Assembly: GCA_964425135.1 (NCBI GenBank)
Contig: CAYRKW010000091.1
Span: forward strand, 1 to 9,426
Length of the DNA: 9,426 nt
Source of the DNA: CAYLLD01 sp964425135
GTDB taxonomy: Bacteria; Pseudomonadota; Alphaproteobacteria; Rhodobacterales; Rhodobacteraceae
Direction of reading: 5' to 3'
Shown here: one piece after another, positions 1-4,945 of the stretch
How positions within the stretch are numbered: position 1 is the first letter of the stretch
Layout of the letters: each line of letters starts with the position of its first letter
Notes under the pieces: generated by a model
Told to the model about the DNA's origin: nothing
The model's database searches: none
The model's input: the letters and a program-made list of their open reading frames with translations, nothing else
Made by a program: the position numbers and the translations under genes

Positions 1-23
1 TTTCACAAGTTGATCCACCTTAA

Positions 24-629
24 TCAATGGTCCGAAATCCCGCGACCACCTCTCTTTCCCTTCCCAAGTGGTTCCGCAACCGTGTCGTGGGCTTCATGCT
101 CGCCCATGAGGACAACTTCCGTCCAATCGAACGATGTATCCTGACCGTGCGCTATGGCAGCCTGGGTCACGTCATAAACCGTATCGAAACTGCCATCAGG
201 CAATTCCACTGGGAATCGAACATAGGTCTGTTCGTCAGCATCGAAGCCGATCACCACTTCGTTGACGGAGCCATCCTTACAAGAACGGTAGCGAATACCC
301 TCCTTCGACATTGTGAGCCCTGAAACCTTCGCTCCGATGCCAAAATTTCCATCGAGTGCCATTTCTTTGTTGATCGAAGAGGACAACTCAGTCGCTTGTT
401 TTAGCTCGCGATCGTCCATACCCGTTCCGGTGTTCCAGAAAGTAAGCTTCCTGACACCGTCGATTATGGTGGGATAAATCTCGATGCTACGGTTCCCATC
501 AGCTGCGCCAGCCGCACTCTCATCGGCGTTTTTGAAAAACTCGCGAACCAAAGTGTTCACAGGAGCTTGCTCAATCAGTCGATTGATAAGGAAGCGCTTG
601 TCGCGGATATTGAGTGGTTCTGCCTTCAT
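24..629 (-). CDS. GHKL-type ATPase domain protein, truncated or frameshifted at its C-terminus
   Basis: The 201-residue product has the ATP-binding fold of GHKL proteins (Hsp90, MutL, MORC, histidine kinases). The N-box is REFFKNADES, with the likely catalytic E30 and Mg-binding N34. The G1 box is FWNTGTGMD (66-71), with Asn66 where many members have Asp. The G2 box is GNFGIGAK (94-101). Only the nucleotide-binding domain is present; relatives normally continue into a transducer or partner domain. The ATG is preceded by AGAGG, which overlaps the stop of the upstream small gene 11 bases away, so the two are probably co-translated. The stop lies 24 bases from the window edge, while the -1 frame is open from the slippery site at 54..60 to position 1. 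The gene may therefore be a real short protein, a programmed frameshift product or a decayed gene. The specific cellular role is unknown. GHKL ATPases of this sort occur in restriction and phage-defence loci, which is family knowledge rather than proof here. Confidence 0.75.
   Translation of the reverse strand: MKAEPLNIRDKRFLINRLIEQAPVNTLVREFFKNADESAAGAADGNRSIEIYPTIIDGVRKLTFWNTGTGMDDRELKQATELSSSINKEMALDGNFGIGAKVSGLTMSKEGIRYRSCKDGSVNEVVIGFDADEQTYVRFPVELPDGSFDTVYDVTQAAIAHGQDTSFDWTEVVLMGEHEAHDTVAEPLGKGKRGGRGISDH
54..60 (-). other. candidate -1 frameshift slippery heptamer (G GGA AAG)
   Basis: On the minus strand the ATPase frame reads AAG GGA AAG AGA here, so the heptamer is correctly phased as G GGA AAG. 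The same heptamer is known as the -1 slip site of the lambda tail-assembly genes G and GT. After a -1 slip the frame reads GKERWSRDFGPLIKVDQLVK and has no stop up to the window edge, whereas the zero frame stops at 24..26. A stimulatory structure downstream cannot be seen because the window ends. Chance or a simple mutational frameshift remain quite possible. Confidence 0.3.
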
Positions 630-640
630 TCTATGTGCCT

Positions 641-901
641 CTAAAGCTTGAATTTGTCGACGCCATCGCTGGCCGTTGAACCAAATTTTCGTTCGATGTC
701 GCTCGTAGCGTCTCGAAGAGCTTTCACGATCTTCTTCACATCGCTGTCAGAGTACTCATACGCTCGCCGGTTCGAAAGATTGCCGAGTTTACGAATCGCA
801 TCCAACGCAGACTGCGTCCTTCCCTCCGCGAGTCGAACAAATTTCTCTCTTTTATCAATTACTTCGGGCAATTTTGAACGATCCTTAGCATGTTCTTCCA
901 C
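641..901 (-). CDS. small helical protein of a widespread uncharacterised type, partner of the GHKL ATPase
   Basis: The product has 86 residues, is strongly charged and is predicted mostly helical. It has a first helix around 14-38, a GNLSNRRAYEYSDSD turn (40-54), and a second helix around 52-73 rich in Lys, Asp and Glu. From memory, small proteins with this GNLSNR...YEY(S/T)D..DVKKI pattern occur widely in bacteria as hypothetical proteins, but I know of no assigned function. There is no signal peptide or membrane segment, so it should be cytoplasmic. The start is GTG at 901..899 with only a weak ribosome site upstream. No better ATG lies nearby and the reading begins MEEHAKDRSK. It is followed after 11 bases by the ATPase gene. 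The spacing suggests a two-gene operon, and the palindromic site at 954..976 lies about 50 bases upstream as a likely control element. The segment is AT-richer than the rest of the window, consistent with transfer. Confidence 0.7.
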   Translation of the reverse strand: MEEHAKDRSKLPEVIDKREKFVRLAEGRTQSALDAIRKLGNLSNRRAYEYSDSDVKKIVKALRDATSDIERKFGSTASDGVDKFKL

Positions 902-925
902 TCAAAGATGTAAGAACATTCACGA

Positions 926-954
926 AATAGAGTCAAATATGTGATGAATTTCAA
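926..954 (-). promoter_or_regulatory. predicted promoter of the small-protein/ATPase operon
   Basis: On the minus strand, TTGAAA (954..949) and TCTATT (931..926) are separated by 17 bases, giving a leader of roughly 20 bases before the GTG at 901. An alternative pair, TTGACT then TTACAT with the same 17-base spacing, starts slightly further downstream and would leave almost no leader. The half-site at 935..943 falls inside the spacer and the perfect palindrome touches the -35 box, so a bound regulator would block polymerase. This is a sequence match only. Confidence 0.35.
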
Positions 955-976
955 CACATATTTCGGAAATATGTGT
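935..976. promoter_or_regulatory. three-part operator-like inverted repeat (CACATATTT half-sites)
   Basis: A perfect palindrome with 10-base arms, ACACATATTT at 954..963 and AAATATGTGT at 967..976, is split by CGG. A third half-site AAATATGTG lies at 935..943, so the middle arm can pair with either outer arm. Position between the start of the accessory operon and its likely promoter elements suggests an operator for a dimeric regulator. No regulator gene is seen in the window. Confidence 0.5.
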
Positions 977-1347
977 AACTTATTACATGAAATTCGCCAT
1001 GAATTATAGCGCCTGAATGTTTGGGATTATGTGTTGTTAGGCGACCCTTAAGAGCTTGAGAATAACAGATCAAAACGGACTAAATTGAAGGTCTGCATTG
1101 GGTTGGACAAAGTGACGTCCTCGCAGTCGCAGCTACCGCCCACTTTCGACCCTGAGTGCCGAATCCAAAACCGACCGACCGCACTGTTCTGGGGCAGCTT
1201 TTCAAAACGAACAAAGGGGCCACCTCTGCAAACAGAAGGCTCCCAAACTCACCCAAAATGATGAAAGTTCTAGTCTTGCCCGGCAAAAGTGCCAAGTCTC
1301 GCTGGATAAGTGCCAACTCTCGCCGGATGTCACACATCAATTAAGCC
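977..1347. other. intergenic stretch without a recognisable gene
   Basis: Between the operator and tRNA-Gln I find no convincing coding sequence. A minus-strand reading frame of 86 codons (1080..1340) has no ribosome site, no recognisable motif and is partly built on the tandem repeat. The first part, to about 1010, is AT-rich and belongs with the accessory segment. The part from about 1080 has the GC of the host and may be a gene remnant. The only structure seen is the 21-base tandem repeat at 1287..1328. Confidence 0.5.
1287..1328. repeat. two-copy 21-bp tandem repeat
   Basis: Two adjacent 21-base units, 1287..1307 and 1308..1328, both begin AAGTGCCAA, continue STCTCGC and end GGAT, and differ at only two positions (19 of 21 identical). 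They lie about 20 bases beyond the CCA end of tRNA-Gln. Function is unknown; they could be left from an integration event or from a local duplication. Confidence 0.7.
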
Positions 1348-1422
1348 TGGCTGGGGTGGTAGGATTCGAACCTACGGTACACGATACCAAAAACCGTTGC
1401 CTTACCACTTGGCTACACCCCA
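1348..1422 (-). tRNA. tRNA-Gln (anticodon TTG)
   Basis: Read on the minus strand from 1422, the 75-base sequence folds into a full cloverleaf. The acceptor arms are TGGGGTG and CACCCCA. The D stem is GCC/GGC. The anticodon stem is ACGGT/ATCGT around loop TTTTGGT, with anticodon TTG at 1390..1388. The T arm is GTAGG-TTCGAAT-CCTAC. Discriminator G at 1351 and an encoded CCA at 1350..1348 complete it. It matches the E. coli glutamine tRNA closely in pattern and reads CAA codons. The accessory operon lies beyond its 3' end, as expected if the tRNA has served as an integration site, although no copy of the tRNA tail was found elsewhere in the window. Confidence 0.97.
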
Positions 1423-1435
1423 GCAGGTGCGCGTC

Positions 1436-1464
1436 TGTCTAGCGGAGGCACACTCGCGCATCAA
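1436..1464 (-). promoter_or_regulatory. predicted promoter of tRNA-Gln
   Basis: On the minus strand TTGATG (1464..1459) and TAGACA (1441..1436) are separated by 17 bases, and the mature tRNA begins 13 bases after the -10 box, which leaves a leader of a few bases. This is typical of a stable RNA promoter, but it is based on consensus match alone. Confidence 0.5.
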
Positions 1465-1485
1465 GACTGAATCTTGTCGAATTTT

Positions 1486-1498
1486 CCAGAAATTCTGG
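1486..1498. repeat. short perfect palindrome CCAGAAATTCTGG
   Basis: A 13-base perfect palindrome lies upstream of the tRNA-Gln promoter and beyond the 3' end of kdsA. A second weak hairpin, CAAGA/TCTTG at 1462..1476, lies beside it. It could be a protein-binding site or part of a transcription end for kdsA, but there is no T-run, so the role is open. Confidence 0.35.
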
Positions 1499-1531
1499 TG
1501 ATAAGAGCGTCCGGCCTTTAACCTCAAACAT

Positions 1532-1578
1532 CGCGCATCGCGTTTCGCGTTCGACCAAAGGGAGAGGCAGCGAACAAG
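1532..1578 (-). repeat. partial copy (core only) of the dispersed palindromic repeat
   Basis: The minus strand begins CTTGTTCGCTGCCTCTC and continues with TCGAACGCGAAA. It matches the core of the copy at 9236..9282 at 42 of 47 positions without gaps. The terminal inverted repeats found in the two full copies are missing on both sides. It lies between the kdsA stop and tRNA-Gln, in the opposite orientation to the other two copies, so it is probably a decayed or incomplete member. Confidence 0.75.
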
Positions 1579-1603
1579 CGATGCGTGTATAAGGTTGGGC
1601 GCT

Positions 1604-2434
1604 TTAGCTGCGCAAGGGGTCGGCTTTGGCGATGGCATCCAGATCCATCAGGGTTTTGACCAAGCCGCTCATTTGATCGAGCGGGATCATGTTGGGGCCG
1701 TCGGAGGGGGCGTTGTCGGGGTCTTCGTGGGTTTCGATGAAGACCGCCGATACACCGATTGCCACCGCCGCCCGGGCCATGACGGGTGCGAACTCGCGTT
1801 GCCCGCCGGAGGCGTTTCCCTGACCGCCGGGCTGCTGAACAGAGTGGGTTGCGTCCATCACAACCGGGTATCCCGTTGCGGCCATGGTCGGGAGTGCGCG
1901 CATGTCGGCGACCAGAGCGTTGTAGCCAAAACTTGCGCCGCGCTCGGTCAGAAGGATGCGCTCGTTACCGGTAGAGGCGACTTTTGCTGCGACATTGGGC
2001 ATGTCCCATGGGGCGAGGAACTGGCCCTTCTTGATGTTGATGCAGGCCCCTGTCTCCCCTGCTGCGAGCAGAAGGTCGGTTTGACGACACAAGAAGGCCG
2101 GGATTTGCAGGATATCTGCGGCTTGGGCGGCAGGTTCGCACTGATCGGCGCCGTGGATATCCGTGAGCACAGGGCAACCAAGCTTTGATCGCACATCGTC
2201 GAGAATGCGCAGGCCTGCGTCGATGCCGGGGCCGCGTTTGCCCGACAGCGAGGTGCGGTTGGCTTTGTCGTAGGAGGCCTTGAACACATAGCCTGCCCCA
2301 GCCTTGGCGCAGGCGGCTTGCATGGTTTCAGCGATTTTGAATGCATGATCGCGGGATTCAAGCTGGCACGGGCCAGCAATGACGACCAACGGCAACTCTT
2401 GCCCGAATGTGACGGATCCAACTTCGACTGTCAT
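1604..2434 (-). CDS. kdsA: 3-deoxy-8-phosphooctulonate synthase (Kdo-8-phosphate synthase), metal-dependent class
   Basis: The enzyme condenses phosphoenolpyruvate with arabinose 5-phosphate to give Kdo 8-phosphate, the precursor of the Kdo in lipid A core and in some capsule linkers; it acts in the cytoplasm as a TIM-barrel protein. The 276-residue product is full length. Family motifs in order are AGPCQLES (20-27), FKASYDKANRTS (51-62), QIPAFLCRQTD (110-120), NIKKGQFLAPW (133-143), TERGASFGYN (163-172), DATHSVQQPGG (194-204) and FIETHEDPDNAPSDGPNM (232-249). Cys23, His197, Glu234 and Asp245 match the four metal ligands of the Aquifex enzyme at a constant offset of 12. It is therefore the metal-requiring class rather than the metal-free E. 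coli type, which has Asn in place of the Cys. The ATG at 2434 has GAGG eight bases upstream. The gene lies 197 bases downstream of the kpsE-like stop, with a palindromic repeat between, and fits a capsule or LPS supply role. Confidence 0.96.
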   Translation of the reverse strand: MTVEVGSVTFGQELPLVVIAGPCQLESRDHAFKIAETMQAACAKAGAGYVFKASYDKANRTSLSGKRGPGIDAGLRILDDVRSKLGCPVLTDIHGADQCEPAAQAADILQIPAFLCRQTDLLLAAGETGACINIKKGQFLAPWDMPNVAAKVASTGNERILLTERGASFGYNALVADMRALPTMAATGYPVVMDATHSVQQPGGQGNASGGQREFAPVMARAAVAIGVSAVFIETHEDPDNAPSDGPNMIPLDQMSGLVKTLMDLDAIAKADPLRS

Positions 2435-2529
2435 CTGAACGACCTCGTGATTGCGGCTAATCGTGACACGCGCAGCGATAGCAGAGCGGCGCGCGAGCCT
2501 AAAGCCGGAAACGCAGCGGGGCGTATTGT

Positions 2530-2626
2530 AGCGTTTCCAGTTTACATTGACGCCCTTGTTCGCTGCCTCTGGCTTTGCTCGAAGGCGAAAAGCGATACAC
2601 GTGCTGCTATGAAAACAGGAAACGCT
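2530..2626 (+). repeat. dispersed palindromic repeat, full copy 1 (97 bp, MITE-like)
   Basis: The ends are near-perfect inverted repeats: AGCGTTTCCAGTTT at the left and AAACAGGAAACGCT at the right, with one mismatch. The element has the same length as the copy at 9211..9307 and agrees at 86 of 97 positions without gaps. The middle carries TCGCT/AGCGA and GCTTT/AAAGC pairings, so RNA or single-stranded DNA could fold into a branched hairpin. It ends five bases from the stop of the kpsE-like gene and sits between it and kdsA, where it could act as a terminator or transcript stabiliser. It shows no clear target-site duplication. Confidence 0.85.
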
Positions 2627-2631
2627 TATAA

Positions 2632-4158
2632 TCAGACGCTAACCTGTTCGCGCAGGATGGAGACGGTGAGCGAGACGAGAATATAGAGCGACAGGAAGAT
2701 CACAAAGGCGAGCACAGTGTTCTCAAACTTTCGCGGGTATGCAGCGACATCCGGCTCCACAGGGGAGACGCCGAGCGAGAGGTAGCGCACCTGGCGATTG
2801 GCCTCGATCCGGGCGGTTTCGAGCTGCTGGAGCGAGGATTGCAGCATCAGCTGGCGATTGGCCAAATCTGCTTCCGCTACGGTCAACTCGCCTGAGATAC
2901 GCGCCAACGATGCGCTGTTTTCGGAGTTATTCGTCAAGGCGCCGCGCAATTCATCAATGCGACTGTTCAATCGGGCGATATCGGCCTCTAGCACAGCGGC
3001 ACGCGCCTGATTGGGGCGGGCGTTGGCGTTGATCTCCGCCAGATCAAGCTGCTTGGACTCGCGTTCAAGCTCCAGCGAATTGATGATCGACATCTGCGCG
3101 GATATTTCCACTTCGGCCGACAGAACCCCCCTGACCTGCTGAAGCTCGAGCACGCGCTGCTGCGCCGCGATCATCTCGCGATCGGCTTCTTCGAAACTCG
3201 CCATTGCGCCGGCCATCTGATCGGACCGCACACGCGACGAGAGGTTGTCGATGCGCGCTTCTGCGTATGAGATGAGCGCGTTTGCGAAGGTCACGGCAGT
3301 TTCAGGGCTGGCTGCATTGACCTGCATGCGAATGATGCCTTCGGTGGGATCAAAGCCGACTTTGACGCGTTTTTCGTAGACTTTATAGGCATCTGCCAAG
3401 GTGGCCTCGGCAGGCAGGCGCTGAATATCGTCGATCCAGTCCTGCTGGAAATGCGCGATAAACTGATGGTCGGCATCCAGCTGTTTCATCGCCTCCAGCG
3501 ACGTCAGATAGCCCTGAACGGCGATGGAATCCTGACTTGTGGCAAAGCCTGTCCCGGAAAAGAGACCGCCAATGCCGCCACTACCGCCTGCCCCTTCAGA
3601 TTTTTGAATGACGAACTCCGAAGACGTCTCAAACATCGGGGTGGCGTCATTGTAGTAGTAGTTCCCTACCAGAACCGTCGGCAGGATCACAAAAAACGCG
3701 AGTTTGGCGAAGAGATAGGCAAGCCGTCTGCGGCGGCGTTTGACCAATTGGCGCTGGATCTTGGCAATTTCCTTGGCGCGCGCGTTTTCATCGATGATCG
3801 CGGGGGGCATGCCATCGCGTTTGGCGATGACGGCAGCATTCATCATCTCGGCAGGCAGTTGTACCGTATCCTCGCCCGTCTCCGGCCCCCGCCCGGCATT
3901 CTGGCCCGGCACAATATCCAGAACCGACTCGCGCGCATCAAGATCAATGCCGCGTTCTTGCAACAGGCGTGCTGCTTCGTAATCATCGGCAGCCGGAATG
4001 CCCAAACGACGCGCTTTCCGGCGCGCACGGCGCAGATCGCGCGGGGTCAGCTTTTCGACGTTTTGAGATTGTTCCGCGGTGCTATCCTGCGGCACATCGA
4101 GCGCGACATCGCTGATTTTGCGCACGCGCGCTGTCTTGGGCTTAGGCGGCATAGTCAT
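2632..4158 (-). CDS. kpsE: capsule polysaccharide export inner-membrane protein (KpsE/CtrB/BexC type, polysaccharide co-polymerase)
   Basis: Proteins of this family sit in the inner membrane, extend into the periplasm and link the capsule ABC transporter to the outer-membrane channel. The 508-residue product shows the two-membrane-segment plan. TM1 is around 147-167 after an RRRRR stretch. A large periplasmic part with predicted coiled coil lies around 315-455. A proline motif (P466, P469, P475) comes before TM2 at about 479-502, leaving a short cytoplasmic tail. The first 145 residues form a basic cytoplasmic extension absent from E. coli KpsE (about 380 residues). From memory, rhodobacteral capsule proteins commonly have this. 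The start at 4158 overlaps the end of the kpsT-like gene by 17 bases, with AAAGG upstream; a second ATG two codons later is an alternative. Overlap implies translational coupling with the ATPase. The end abuts the palindromic repeat. Confidence 0.88.
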   Translation of the reverse strand: MTMPPKPKTARVRKISDVALDVPQDSTAEQSQNVEKLTPRDLRRARRKARRLGIPAADDYEAARLLQERGIDLDARESVLDIVPGQNAGRGPETGEDTVQLPAEMMNAAVIAKRDGMPPAIIDENARAKEIAKIQRQLVKRRRRRLAYLFAKLAFFVILPTVLVGNYYYNDATPMFETSSEFVIQKSEGAGGSGGIGGLFSGTGFATSQDSIAVQGYLTSLEAMKQLDADHQFIAHFQQDWIDDIQRLPAEATLADAYKVYEKRVKVGFDPTEGIIRMQVNAASPETAVTFANALISYAEARIDNLSSRVRSDQMAGAMASFEEADREMIAAQQRVLELQQVRGVLSAEVEISAQMSIINSLELERESKQLDLAEINANARPNQARAAVLEADIARLNSRIDELRGALTNNSENSASLARISGELTVAEADLANRQLMLQSSLQQLETARIEANRQVRYLSLGVSPVEPDVAAYPRKFENTVLAFVIFLSLYILVSLTVSILREQVSV

Positions 4159-4795
4159 AAAGCGCCTTTGCGTCCTGTAAGCTGTCGAACATGCGCAACC
4201 GCCCGTCCATCAGGACCGCTGCGGAGGAACAGAATCTTTCCAAAATCTGCGCAGAATGCGAGACAATCACCACGGTTGAGCGCGCAAGACGTTCGTGCAG
4301 GATTGTTCCGGCCTTGCGGTTGAACTCGGCGTCTGTGGTACCGGGCATGCCTTCGTCGATGAGGTAGATGTCGAAATCGAGTGCAAGCAGGAGCGCGAAG
4401 GTGAAGCGCGCTTTCATGCCGGACGAATAGGTCGCCACCGGCATCTCGAAATATTCTTTGATATCGACCAGATAGCGGCAGAATGCCTCGACATAATCGG
4501 GGTCCATACCGTAAAGACGGGCGATGTAGCGTGCGTTTTCTGCGGCAGAATGCGAGCCACTCACCCCGCCCATGAAGCCCAAAGGGAAAGAGATGCGCGC
4601 GCTGCGCAAAATCTCGCCCTCATCGGGTTTCTCCAGCCCGGCCATCATATTGATGATGGTGGTTTTGCCTGTGCCATTGGGCGCGAGGATGCCCATGGAC
4701 TTGCCGATTTCAATGCGAAAGCTCGCCTGATCAAGAATGACCTTGCGTTGGGTGCCTGTCCAAAACGACTTGCTGACATTTCGAAACTCGATCAT
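4142..4795 (-). CDS. kpsT: capsule polysaccharide export ABC transporter ATP-binding protein (KpsT type)
   Basis: This cytoplasmic ATPase would power export of a capsule-like polysaccharide through a KpsM-type permease. The 217-residue length is normal for the family. Visible motifs are Walker A around 38-46 (APNGTGKTT, with Ala where the first Gly is usual), the signature YSSGM (123-127), Walker B FDIYLIDE (141-148) and the H-loop VIVSH (176-180). The FPLGFMGGVSGSHSAAENARY segment resembles the W-P-V-G-L region of KpsT. It overlaps the kpsE-like gene by 17 bases. No permease gene is adjacent: the next gene upstream is nhaA, 150 bases away on the same strand. That 150-base gap contains only weak promoter-like matches such as TATACT (minus strand) and no clear ribosome site near ATG 4795. 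KpsM must be encoded elsewhere if the exporter is functional. Confidence 0.9.
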   Translation of the reverse strand: MIEFRNVSKSFWTGTQRKVILDQASFRIEIGKSMGILAPNGTGKTTIINMMAGLEKPDEGEILRSARISFPLGFMGGVSGSHSAAENARYIARLYGMDPDYVEAFCRYLVDIKEYFEMPVATYSSGMKARFTFALLLALDFDIYLIDEGMPGTTDAEFNRKAGTILHERLARSTVVIVSHSAQILERFCSSAAVLMDGRLRMFDSLQDAKALYDYAA

Positions 4796-4945
4796 CAGTG
4801 ATTTCAGTGGCGCAGTTTTATCGCGCCTGTCCCTTGCTTCTGCCCGGCTCGTTTATCGCACAAAGCGAAAGTATAGGTTAACTCTCGCGCATAGCATGGG
4901 TTTTACATCCCGATTATGTCATTTTTGCGGAACTTTGGAAAAGCG

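Noticed and set aside
1080..1340. Minus-strand 86-codon reading frame
   Set aside because: It has no ribosome site and no known motif, and its first part is made of the 21-bp tandem repeat (RRELALIQRDLAL). It could be a relic but not a supported gene.
1..1347. Second copy of the tRNA-Gln tail marking an integration end
   Set aside because: I looked for the T-arm and acceptor sequence downstream of the tRNA and found no repeat in the window; any such end must lie beyond position 1.
2500..2640. CRISPR-like array formed by the dispersed repeats
   Set aside because: Copies are single, far apart and of differing orientation, with terminal inverted repeats rather than regular spacing, and no cas genes are present.
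3451..4323. Long plus-strand frame antisense to the kpsE- and kpsT-like genes, and a similar one at 1595..2188 against kdsA
   Set aside because: These are antisense shadows of well-supported genes in GC-rich codon usage. The translations show no domain.
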